From: Rhodanobacteraceae bacterium | GTDB lineage: Bacteria > Pseudomonadota > Gammaproteobacteria > Xanthomonadales > Rhodanobacteraceae | Direction: 5' to 3' | Assembly (NCBI GenBank): GCA_030123585.1 | Contig: CP126120.1 | Location: 2,729,001 to 2,793,000 of the forward strand | Length of the DNA stretch: 64,000 nucleotides | Part shown: positions 36,700 through 45,123 of the stretch, piece by piece | Layout of the letters: each line of letters begins with the position of its first letter | Numbering within the stretch: position 1 is the stretch's first letter | The notes under the pieces: model-generated | Database searches by the model: none | Told to the model about the DNA's origin: nothing | Seen by the model: only the letters and a program-made list of their open reading frames with translations | Program-made: the position numbers and the translations under genes

Positions 36700-36991
36700 G
36701 AATGGTCCAACCCCGGGTATGGTGGAAGTGTAACCCCAGTCATGCGGCGCTGAACACGGACACCGTCGCGCAGTGACGGATCGCTCGCAAATCGTGAGTT
36801 TTGGTGTCAGATCGGCGCTGGTTCGCGTCGGCTCGGGTTGTGCATTGTTGAAGGTGCATGCGGAGCACGACTTGCCATACCGGCAAGTTCATAAATTGTT
36901 AGCAAAACGTAAATTCATGGGGTACAATGCGTACCCAAAGACGGTGCGGTTGGCCGTCCGGTTTGGCGTCTGGGAAACAGGTTCCGGATTG
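36700..36991. promoter_or_regulatory. promoter region of the OMP gene with dyad and TTGTTAGCA box
   Basis: This 292-bp spacer is AT-richer than its surroundings. It contains TTGTTAGCA (36896-36904), identical to a box before the TonB receptor gene (39977-39985). A -10-like TACAAT lies at 36923-36928, and a perfect dyad GGGTAC-AATGC-GTACCC (36920-36936) overlaps it. A small hairpin CTTGCC/GGCAAG is at 36871-36887. The dyad could be an operator. No gene is seen. Confidence 0.45.
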
Positions 36992-37981
36992 ATGATGCGT
37001 CGATGGCTTGCCAACGCGGTGCTTGCCGGCTTGGGCCTGGCCCTGCCGTCGTGGGCGTTCGCCCAGGCGACGCAGATGCCGGTGATCCCGGCGGTCCCGA
37101 ATGCCCATGCGAAGAAGAGCGCCGCGAGCGCGCCGGTGTGGCAGAAGGATGGCAATACCTTGTCGGTGACCGCCGACGGTCATGCCGGAACCGCCGTACC
37201 CGCTCCGGCAGAGCCGTCGGTGGACGCACAAACCCGCTCCGCCGGCGCCGGCGTCCGCCTGACCACCAAGCCCGGCCTGACCGCGCATGCCAACGTCCGC
37301 GAAATCCACTGGACGCCGGTCGTGGCCGGTTGTGCTGCCGCGCTGCCCGGCGTGCCTGCCGATCCGACCTGTCTCAATGCCGCCGCGGACGGCGTGCAGC
37401 ACGGCGAGGTGGGCGCCGGTTTCGCCGGGCATGGCGTCAAGCTGGATCTTTCGGTCGGCCAGTCGCAAAGCGAACCCGTGGCCGCGCCGCCGCCGCGCCG
37501 CGCGGCCCTGCCGCGGGTGCTGCCGGCGGAAGGCGGTGCGGATGTCGCGGCGCCGCTGTGGTTCCGCAACAGCACCTCGACCAGCATCAATGCGCGCGGG
37601 CAACTGGACGTCGCGCCCGATACCAGCGTCAAGCTGGGGGCGAGCGTCGGTCGCGTGCACTTCCTGCCCGGTTCCGGTCTGGCCGCCGACGACACGCTCG
37701 ACCAGACCACGCTCAGCCTCGGCATCCAGCATGGCGCCGTGCGCGGCTCCATCGTCGGCCATGTTCTGGAGCCGAACCTGCCCGGCGCGGCCCTCGACCA
37801 GAATCAGCGCTGGAGCGGGATCGACCTCGGCATCAGCGTGCGCCTGCCGTGGCGGGGCGAACTGAACTTCGGTGCCCAGAACGTCTGGACCTCGGGCCGT
37901 GCCCCCTTGCTGTTCGGTCCCAATGCCGGCGCACCCGATCAGGGGCGGGTGCCGTACGTGCAGTATCACCAGGACCTGTGA
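36992..37981 (+). CDS. probable outer-membrane protein, lineage-specific
   Basis: 329 residues with a clear signal peptide (about 1-27, LGLALPSWAFAQA). An Ala/Pro-rich segment leads into alternating polar/apolar beta-strand-like stretches (SINARGQLDVAPDTSVKLGA, TTLSLGIQHGAVRGSIVGHV, GIDLGISVRLPWRGELNFG), suggesting a small beta-barrel. It does not end in an aromatic residue as most porins do. No family is recognised. Starts at 36992 and 36995 are equivalent. It precedes a TPR-sulfotransferase gene on the same strand, and its promoter shares a box with the TonB receptor gene, so both may belong to one regulon (inference). Confidence 0.65.
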   Translation: MMRRWLANAVLAGLGLALPSWAFAQATQMPVIPAVPNAHAKKSAASAPVWQKDGNTLSVTADGHAGTAVPAPAEPSVDAQTRSAGAGVRLTTKPGLTAHANVREIHWTPVVAGCAAALPGVPADPTCLNAAADGVQHGEVGAGFAGHGVKLDLSVGQSQSEPVAAPPPRRAALPRVLPAEGGADVAAPLWFRNSTSTSINARGQLDVAPDTSVKLGASVGRVHFLPGSGLAADDTLDQTTLSLGIQHGAVRGSIVGHVLEPNLPGAALDQNQRWSGIDLGISVRLPWRGELNFGAQNVWTSGRAPLLFGPNAGAPDQGRVPYVQYHQDL

Positions 37982-38134
37982 TTTTCGCCTTGCAGGTGGG
38001 CGATTCCCTTGTTTCGGGTTGTCGTCTGCGGCGACAGACGTCGTGGTGATATAACCCTGAATGCTCCGTGCTGCTTGCCCAGCGACGGCGATTGCCGGAT
38101 GCTTGGGCGCGGACGCCCATCGCAGCACGAGTTC

Positions 38135-39742
38135 ATGACCGATCAGTCCGTCGACGATCTGTGGCGCAGGGCCCAAGTCCTCATGGGCGCGGGCGAAACG
38201 GCAACGGCCCGACGGATACTCGAAACGCTGCTGTACAAACAGCCTGGGCACGCCGCGGCCCACATGACATTGAGTCACATTGCCTGGGCGGATGGCCGGG
38301 TGCGCGATGCCGCGCGGCACGCGTTGGACGCAGCACTCGATCCACCTGCAGAACCCATGGCGATCATCGCGGTCGCCATGGCTCTGCTGCGTGCTGGCGA
38401 AACCCTTGCAGCGCGTGCCTGTCTCGAACACCCGGCTCTGGTTCGTGCCGATGCCGGACGGGTCTTGATGTTTCACGCCGGGGTGCGTCGGGAACTGGGC
38501 GAGGACGCCGAGGCCTTGCGGTTGCTGGCTCGCGCGCACGAATTGGGTGTCGACGGTGCCGAGTTCCGCTTTGCCCGCGGCCTGGAATTCCTCATCTGCG
38601 GACATCCGCGGCAAGCGCAGGATGATTTCGAAGCCACCCTTCGAATGGACCCCGCGGCATGCGCGCCGACGCTTGAATTGGCGCGACTGCGCAAACAGAC
38701 CCCCGAGCACAATCACCTGGACGACTTCAACCGCCGCCAGTTCCTGGTGGCGCAGGGTTCGCAAGATCACGCCGCGCTCGAATTCGCGCGTTACAAGGAG
38801 TTGGAGGACATCGGCCGTTACGACGAGGCATGGGAGGCACTGGCGAAAGCCAACAGCATCATGCGCGTCTTGCATCCCTGGGCTCCGGTAGACGCGCTAC
38901 GACAAGTAGATCGACTGATCGAGACTTGCACTCCGGCCTTTTTCCGATCGGAGCCCGATCACCACGAGGGACCACGTCCGGTTTTCGTTTTCGGGTTGCC
39001 CCGATCAGGCACGACCCTTCTCGATCGCCTGCTTGGCAGCCACTCGCAGGTGATTTCGGCGGGAGAACTCGAGGACTTCGCGCGCCAGCTTTGCTGGGCG
39101 GCGGATCAGCGCGTCATGCTGGACGCACGCATGCTGGATCGCCTGTCGGAACTGGATTACCGGGAAATGGGCCACCGTTACCTGGCGCAGACCCGGTGGC
39201 GGGCTCGCAGCGCGCGCTTCTTCATCGACAAGCAGCCGTGGCATTACATGATCGCGGGGCTGATCCATCGCGCGCTGCCGCAGGCGCGTCTGCTCCACAT
39301 GGTGCGTGATCCCATGGACGTGTGCTTCTCCAATTTCCGCGCGATGCTGGGCGCGCGCTATGCCTACAGCTTCGATCTTCAGACACTGGCCGGGCATTTC
39401 CATCAGTACCGGCGTTTGATGGCGCATTGGCACGCAGTCATGCCGGGGGCGATCATGGACGTGTCGTACCGCGACCTGGTTGGTGATACGGAAGCCACCA
39501 TGCGCAAGGTGGTGAAGTTCTGCGGACTGGACTGGGAGTCCGCCTGCCTTGACCCATCCCGCAATACGACTCCCGTCGGTACCCTCAGCGCCGTGCAGGC
39601 ACGCGGCGCGATCCACGGTGGCACTTTCGGGGCCTGGCGGCGTTACGAGCGCCAACTGGCGCCCTTGCGAACGGCGTTGAATGCCGGATTTCCCGAATCC
39701 GTCCGGGCTGTCGGGTCGCGCCATCCTGACGGAACACCGTGA
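38135..39742 (+). CDS. TPR-sulfotransferase A
   Basis: About 535 residues. TPR-type helical repeats occupy about 1-260 (ARRILETLLYKQPGHAAAHM...). A PAPS-dependent sulfotransferase domain follows: 5'-phosphosulfate loop VFGLPRSGTTLLDRLLGSH near residue 283, DKQPWHYMIAGLI, and 3'-phosphate motif LLHMVRDPMDVCFSNF. The C-terminal GTFGAWRRYERQL resembles the G-x-W-x-x-Y segment of tyrosylprotein sulfotransferase-like proteins. No signal peptide; cytosolic. ATG 38135 matches the start of the TPR region; 38099 and 38009 are upstream alternatives. Acceptor unknown. It is one of four such genes in this region. Confidence 0.88.
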   Translation: MTDQSVDDLWRRAQVLMGAGETATARRILETLLYKQPGHAAAHMTLSHIAWADGRVRDAARHALDAALDPPAEPMAIIAVAMALLRAGETLAARACLEHPALVRADAGRVLMFHAGVRRELGEDAEALRLLARAHELGVDGAEFRFARGLEFLICGHPRQAQDDFEATLRMDPAACAPTLELARLRKQTPEHNHLDDFNRRQFLVAQGSQDHAALEFARYKELEDIGRYDEAWEALAKANSIMRVLHPWAPVDALRQVDRLIETCTPAFFRSEPDHHEGPRPVFVFGLPRSGTTLLDRLLGSHSQVISAGELEDFARQLCWAADQRVMLDARMLDRLSELDYREMGHRYLAQTRWRARSARFFIDKQPWHYMIAGLIHRALPQARLLHMVRDPMDVCFSNFRAMLGARYAYSFDLQTLAGHFHQYRRLMAHWHAVMPGAIMDVSYRDLVGDTEATMRKVVKFCGLDWESACLDPSRNTTPVGTLSAVQARGAIHGGTFGAWRRYERQLAPLRTALNAGFPESVRAVGSRHPDGTP

Positions 39743-40082
39743 CCCGGACCTTCCGTGCCGAGTGGCATGGCCGACAATACAGTCACCCCATTCAAACTGC
39801 GTTCAGCGGGCCAGCGAGCCGTAAACACATGCCCAGTCCCCAAATGGGGCGGGACTGCGGGTAAACTTGCCGAATTGACCCATCGACAGGGGATCGGATG
39901 GCTTGTTTTTTCAGGAATACGGGCTGGCGCACCGGAATGCCGTACGTTGCAGGGGTATTCCCAAAGGGTTAGGAAGTTGTTAGCATCCGATTCCGCCGAG
40001 GGTTCAAGTGGGCCTCGCGTGCAATCTGACGGGGACCTTTCCCGAAACTGTGTCACACATCAATAGACGTTTGGAGAGTGCA
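39743..40082. promoter_or_regulatory. 340-bp leader/promoter region of the TonB receptor gene
   Basis: No gene. It contains a hairpin CAGTCCC/GGGACTG with a 10-base loop (39835-39858) that may end the sulfotransferase A message. TTGTTAGCA is present at 39977-39985 (same box as upstream of the OMP gene), and the receptor's ribosome site GGAG lies at 40074. The box resembles half of a LacI-family operator; its role is unproven. Confidence 0.45.
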
Positions 40083-43031
40083 ATGAGACTCGACCGCAGT
40101 GAGCTGTCCAAGGCCGTGCAGACGGCTCTTTCGCTGGGTGCCGTCGCTGCCGTGGGTGTTGCCGGAACTGCTTTCGCGCAGAACACCACCACGACGCAGA
40201 ACGACCAGAAGCAACCGCAAACCCTGCAGACCATCGTGGTCACGGGTTCGCACATCCGCCGCGTGGACCTGGAAACCGCCAACCCGGTGACCACCGTCAG
40301 CGCCGCGCAGATCCAGAACAGCGGTGCATTGACTCTGGGCGACCTGGTCCAGGATCTGCCGCAGATCACCGGTTCTCCGCAGAACACGCGCGTCAACAAC
40401 GGCGGCGGCAGCGGCGCGTCCTTCGCCAACCTGCGCGGTCTCGGCAGCGGCCGTACCTTGGTGCTGGTCGATGGCCAGCGCATGCTGAACCAGGACCTCA
40501 ACATCATTCCGGCCGAACTGGTCGAGCGCATCGAAGTGCTGAACGACGGTGGCGCAGTGACCTACGGTTCAGACGCCATCGGCGGCGTGATCAACTTCAT
40601 CCTGAAGAAGAACTATCAGGGTGCGCAGTTCTCCGCCAACTACGGCATCTCCGACCATGATGACGGGGAGCGCACGGGCGCCAGCTTCATCTTCGGCCAG
40701 ACCTCCGACAAGGGCAGCATCCTTGCGGGCGTGGACTACAACAAGCAGGACGGCATCTCGTCGGGCAACCGCGACTTCTCCAAGCTGGCGTTGTATCGCT
40801 ACTACGGCAACATCTACGCGTTCGGTTCCAGCCGCAACCCGTTCGGTCGCGCGTTCCTCAAGACCACCGACTCCAACGGTGCGACTGCGACGGCGCCGAC
40901 GTACGGCACCTACGGTTGCAGCAGCGTCACCCGCAAGGCCCCCGGCGCCGGCTCGGGTCAGGCGCTTTCGGATTACCGTTGCTACAGCGGCGCCACCGAT
41001 TCGTACAACTACCAGGCGGTCAACTACGACCTGACCCCGCAGGAACGCACCAACGCGTTCTTCAAGGGCGACTACCAGTTGACCGACAACGTGCAGGTGT
41101 TCGCCAACTTCTTCCACAACAAGACCACCTCGAACTCGGCGCTGGCGGCACTGCCGTTCGATGCGTTCAGCGACGGCGTGGTCATTTCCAAGGACAGCAT
41201 GTACAACCCGTTCGGGATTGATTTCGGTCCATCGACCAACAATACGACGGCGAACGGCGGCTATGCCCAGTACAACTTCCTGACCCGTTGGACCGGCGTC
41301 GGCCAGCGCCAGGGCCACGTCACCACGACTACCGACCAGGGCATGCTCGGGCTGCGCGGCGGCATCGGCTCCTGGAATTGGGATGCGGAATACACCTATG
41401 GGCACTTCAGCCAGCAGGTCCACACCTTGGGTGACTTCATCTACAACACCCAGTTCAAGCAGGCGCTCGGTCCGTCGATGCTGGTCAACGGTGTGCCTAC
41501 CTGCGTGGGTACCCCGGGTGATGCGGCCACGGCGATCCCGGGTTGCACTCCGCTCAACATCTTCGATGTCAACGACCCGGCTGCGCTCGCGGTCGAGAAA
41601 CAATTCGTCGCGACGCTGTTCGGCAACAACATGACCGTGCGGCGGCAATACGCGGTCAACGCCAGCGGCCCCATCTTCAGCCTCCCCGCGGGCGACATGC
41701 AGTTGGCGGTGGGCGCGGATTACCGCAAGGAGTACGCGAACAACCTCGTCGACTTCCTCACCATCGCCAATCCGGTCAACGGAACCTGCTCGGCTCCGCA
41801 GTCGGCGTGCACCTCGCCCCTGCAGGGTGGCTTCAACGTCAAGGAAGCGTACGGCGAATTGTTCATCCCGGTCCTGAAGGACCAGCCGTTCTTCCGCGCG
41901 TTGAACGTCGACCTGGGTGCGCGTTATTCGAAGTACTCCCTGGCCGGCAGCACCAGCAACTGGAAGGTGGCGGTCGAATGGCGGCCCATTGATGACTTGC
42001 TGCTGCGCGGCACCGTGCAGAAGGTCTTCCGTGCGCCGACTCTCGGAGCCCTGTTCACGGGTGCGGCTGGCAACGCGCCGCCGTTCAGCGATCCGTGCAT
42101 CGGCTTGTCGGCTGCGCAGCTCGCAGCACATGCCAACGCTTGTCAGAACGTGCCACCGAATTCCACGTTCCAGTCGTTGCAGAATGGCTTGGCTCAGGCC
42201 ACGGGCGTCGTCTCCGGTTCGGTTGCGGCCGGCGTCAATCTCATGCCCGAACAGGGCAAGTCGTTCGACTGGGGCGCGGTGTATTCGCCGCACTATGTGC
42301 CGGGCCTGACGCTGAACGCGGACCTGTGGCGGATCTACCTGAACAACACGATCACCACCCCGAGCGCAACCGTGATCGCAGGTACCTGCTTCTCGAACGA
42401 TTCCAGCCCGCTGTGTGCCCTGATCCATCGCCGTCCCAACGGCCAGGTCGCATTCATCAGCCAGCCGACCGTCAACCTGGGACGCCTCGATACCAGTGGC
42501 TTGGACGCGGGCGCGACCTACCAGATCCCGCAGATCGCCTGGGTGCCGGGCCAGTTCACCTTGTCCGTACTCGGCACCTACCTGACCCGCTACAACATCA
42601 ACACTGTGCCGGGTTCGCCTGGTGGACAGGTCTACCATGTGGCCGGCCACTACTACAACGGCATCGGTTCGTATCCGCGCGTCCGTGGCCAAGCCAACCT
42701 GAACTGGCAGGACGGTCCGTGGAACGCCTCCTGGCGTGTCCAGTACATCGGGTCCGAAACCGCCGGCAGCTGGAACCCGGCCGAGAACCAGAACGGCGAG
42801 AGCGGCGCGCAGTTGTACGCCTTCCGTGTGCCGACCATCGTGTACAACTACGCGCAGGTGAGCTACAACATCCAGCCGATCAATACCACCGTGTCCGTCG
42901 GTGTGGACAATGTGTTCGACAAGCAGCCGCCGATCTTCACCCAGTCGATCACGCTCAACGCCGATACCGATGTGAACACGTACGACACGATCGGGCGCTT
43001 CTACTGGGCCCGCGCGACCGTCAAGTTCTGA
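40083..43031 (+). CDS. TonB-dependent outer-membrane receptor
   Basis: 982 residues. The signal peptide (about 1-36, ending GTAFAQN) is followed by a TonB-box-like segment TLQTIVVTGSHIRRVD. A plug domain (about 55-190, with GGGSGASFANLRGLGSGRTL and VLVDGQRML) and a 22-strand barrel end at ARATVKF with the terminal Phe expected for outer-membrane insertion. This subtype, with few charged substrate clues, is common in Xanthomonadales and Sphingomonadales and usually imports glycans or peptides. The ATG at 40083 is set by GGAG upstream. A strong terminator follows. It is surrounded by sulfotransferase and 2OG-oxygenase genes, the basis for the modification hypothesis in the findings. Confidence 0.95.
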   Translation: MRLDRSELSKAVQTALSLGAVAAVGVAGTAFAQNTTTTQNDQKQPQTLQTIVVTGSHIRRVDLETANPVTTVSAAQIQNSGALTLGDLVQDLPQITGSPQNTRVNNGGGSGASFANLRGLGSGRTLVLVDGQRMLNQDLNIIPAELVERIEVLNDGGAVTYGSDAIGGVINFILKKNYQGAQFSANYGISDHDDGERTGASFIFGQTSDKGSILAGVDYNKQDGISSGNRDFSKLALYRYYGNIYAFGSSRNPFGRAFLKTTDSNGATATAPTYGTYGCSSVTRKAPGAGSGQALSDYRCYSGATDSYNYQAVNYDLTPQERTNAFFKGDYQLTDNVQVFANFFHNKTTSNSALAALPFDAFSDGVVISKDSMYNPFGIDFGPSTNNTTANGGYAQYNFLTRWTGVGQRQGHVTTTTDQGMLGLRGGIGSWNWDAEYTYGHFSQQVHTLGDFIYNTQFKQALGPSMLVNGVPTCVGTPGDAATAIPGCTPLNIFDVNDPAALAVEKQFVATLFGNNMTVRRQYAVNASGPIFSLPAGDMQLAVGADYRKEYANNLVDFLTIANPVNGTCSAPQSACTSPLQGGFNVKEAYGELFIPVLKDQPFFRALNVDLGARYSKYSLAGSTSNWKVAVEWRPIDDLLLRGTVQKVFRAPTLGALFTGAAGNAPPFSDPCIGLSAAQLAAHANACQNVPPNSTFQSLQNGLAQATGVVSGSVAAGVNLMPEQGKSFDWGAVYSPHYVPGLTLNADLWRIYLNNTITTPSATVIAGTCFSNDSSPLCALIHRRPNGQVAFISQPTVNLGRLDTSGLDAGATYQIPQIAWVPGQFTLSVLGTYLTRYNINTVPGSPGGQVYHVAGHYYNGIGSYPRVRGQANLNWQDGPWNASWRVQYIGSETAGSWNPAENQNGESGAQLYAFRVPTIVYNYAQVSYNIQPINTTVSVGVDNVFDKQPPIFTQSITLNADTDVNTYDTIGRFYWARATVKF

Positions 43032-43055
43032 TCGGATCGTCAGAGTTGCATCTTC

Positions 43056-43088
43056 AAGCCGCGCGGTGCGAACCGCGCGGCTTTTTTT
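43056..43088 (+). terminator. strong intrinsic terminator of the TonB receptor gene
   Basis: GCCGCGCGGT-GCGA-ACCGCGCGGC (43058-43081) is a perfect 10-bp GC-rich stem with a tetraloop, directly followed by seven T residues (43082-43088). Confidence 0.93.
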
Positions 43089-43129
43089 GGTGCCGTAGAA
43101 CGCGCTCACGCCGTAGTGGCGTCCTCACG

Positions 43130-45028
43130 TCAAGCAGCCGGGACCACGTCGAATGCGATCGTCAAACGGCTGTCGCCGGATGCCCCCGAGAACGGCACCG
43201 TTCCGTGCCAGAACCACGAGGGGAACAGCACCAGTTGGCCAGGTGCGGGACGCACGAAGAACTCTGCCGGCAGGGGCGGCGTGGTGGGGAAGGCCGGTTC
43301 GCCGAATTGCAGCCAGCCTTCTCCGCCGTGGGCACCGAGGGTCTGCGGAATCTGGATGTAGCACGCCGAAGACAACCAGCCTTCGGGGTGGTAATGATTG
43401 AAGTGATAGCCGTGTGGGCGCAGGCGCACCGACCAGATTCCGCTGAGCTTGTAGCGGCCCGTGTTGCGTCGCCGGAGCGGATCATCGCCTTGGCCAAGGG
43501 CCTCCATGTAGCGCCGGATCGGTCCGTCGATGGCTTGTGCGAAGGCGCGGATCGCCGGATCTGCCGCGTGCTCGAGCACGAGATCCGCCTGGGTTCCGTG
43601 CCGCAATGATTGCCCGATCGGATGCGTGCGCAGCGCGTGCAGCTTGAGCAGTCCGCGTGCCAGATCATCCAGGTACGTGGGCAAATCTGGCCAACCCGCG
43701 GGCGTGTCGATCATCGCCGGTTTGACGAATCGGCCGTAGTCGTACAGGGCCCGATAACGCGGATCGCCCAGCATGCGCCACGCGGTGGCCTGCAGCGCGA
43801 TCGCAAGGCCGTCGTCGGGATTGGCCGCCAGCCATCTGGCCGCCAGCGCCTCCGCCTGGTCGGCGCGGCCCGCTGCCAGCAAGGCATTGCCATACGTGCC
43901 GAGCGTGAGCGGAGTTTCCGGGATGAGTTTCCACGCGCGCTCGGCATGCATCAGCGCGCGCGCGGCATCGCACTTGACGGCCGTTTGCGCGGCGGCAATG
44001 TGCAAGGCCGGATCGTCTCCCGCATGGGCGAGGGCCGCATCGAGTTCGGCGAGCGCCGCCTGGGGGTCGCCCGACGCCTCCAGCAATTTCGCCTTGAGGA
44101 TGTGGAGCGTCGTGAGGGTGGGCACCATCTGCAGGGATGCGTCGATTTCGGCGGCCACGGTTCCGGCGTCACCCGTGCGCATCCAGAGGGTTTCCGCGAG
44201 ATTGACGTGGGCCTCCAGGTAAGCGGGTCGCAAACGGATCGCATTGCGAAACTCCGACTCGGCCTCCTCGAAGCGTTGCTGGCCCAGCAAGGCGCGCGCC
44301 AGGGCGAAGCGCGGTTCCGCACCATCGAGCCCGGCGCGCAGCATGTCGCGTATCGTGTTTTCTGCCGCGGCGTGCTGTCCGCTGTCCGAAAACGCAACGG
44401 CCAGTCCGAGGCGAGCCTTCGCATCGGCTGGAGCGGCCGCGACGGCCTGCTGGAACGCAGGAATGGCGCGTGCATGGTCCCCCATGGCCAGCAGCGCCTG
44501 GGCGCGCAGCATCAGCAATGCCGGAGTCGACCTGACCGTGCGGATGAAGTCGTCGACCCATTGGCAAGCGTCGCCGGCGCGATGCTGGGCAAGCAGTACC
44601 TGGGCGAGATTGACTGCCGCCGGAACATGCCGGGGTTCGAGGGCAAGCGCCTGACGCAGGCTGGCCTCGGCCTCCGGAAAACGGCCCTGGGCGCCCAGGA
44701 TTTCGCCCAGCAACGCGAGCGAGGAGGGATTGCCGGGTTCCAGGCCGATTGCCGTCCGTACCGCGTGCTCGGCACCGGTCGGATCGCCGGTGTTCAGGCG
44801 TGCGCCGCCAAGCAACCAGTGGGCCCGGCCCACGCCGGGATTGGACTGCACGAATTGCTCGAGAACCTGCCGCGCCTGATGAAATTGGCCTGCCTGCATC
44901 ATGCGCGCGGCAGCATCCAGTTGCGGTGTCGCCATGGGAGAGGAGGCTGGCATGGACAGGTCGATCCGTTGGTCGAGAGGCTCGCTGGGAGCAGCAGACA
45001 AAACACGCCGTTGCAATGCCGAAGTCAA
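43130..45028 (-). CDS. TPR protein with C-terminal 2OG-Fe(II) oxygenase domain
   Basis: 632 residues. About ten TPR repeats (35-420; QARQVLEQFVQSNPGVGRAH, EAEASLRQALALEPRHVPAA) lead to a 2OG-Fe(II) oxygenase of the 'putative 2OG-Fe(II) oxygenase' family (about 500-630). That domain has the His-rich metal motif HFNHYHPEGWLSSACYIQIP near residue 543, the distal His in VLFPSWFWHGTVPF, and the 2OG-binding Arg in DSRLTIAFD. All key residues appear intact. No signal peptide. The frame is open to 45028, but ATGs 24 and 31 codons downstream are plausible true starts. It is divergent from sulfotransferase B with a shared 95-bp promoter region. Confidence 0.88.
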   Translation of the reverse strand: MTSALQRRVLSAAPSEPLDQRIDLSMPASSPMATPQLDAAARMMQAGQFHQARQVLEQFVQSNPGVGRAHWLLGGARLNTGDPTGAEHAVRTAIGLEPGNPSSLALLGEILGAQGRFPEAEASLRQALALEPRHVPAAVNLAQVLLAQHRAGDACQWVDDFIRTVRSTPALLMLRAQALLAMGDHARAIPAFQQAVAAAPADAKARLGLAVAFSDSGQHAAAENTIRDMLRAGLDGAEPRFALARALLGQQRFEEAESEFRNAIRLRPAYLEAHVNLAETLWMRTGDAGTVAAEIDASLQMVPTLTTLHILKAKLLEASGDPQAALAELDAALAHAGDDPALHIAAAQTAVKCDAARALMHAERAWKLIPETPLTLGTYGNALLAAGRADQAEALAARWLAANPDDGLAIALQATAWRMLGDPRYRALYDYGRFVKPAMIDTPAGWPDLPTYLDDLARGLLKLHALRTHPIGQSLRHGTQADLVLEHAADPAIRAFAQAIDGPIRRYMEALGQGDDPLRRRNTGRYKLSGIWSVRLRPHGYHFNHYHPEGWLSSACYIQIPQTLGAHGGEGWLQFGEPAFPTTPPLPAEFFVRPAPGQLVLFPSWFWHGTVPFSGASGDSRLTIAFDVVPAA

Positions 45029-45123
45029 GCGTGCGCACAGGGCTGCGTCAACCGGGAAAATCAGCGCGGCGTGGCCGAATCGTCGGTATAGTCTAGTGTT
45101 GTACGCGAAGCAGGGCGGTAGGG

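Noticed and set aside
40569..43109. 846-codon minus-strand frame opposite the TonB receptor
   Set aside because: Val/Arg/Asp-rich shadow of the receptor frame. The receptor has signal peptide, plug and C-terminal Phe.
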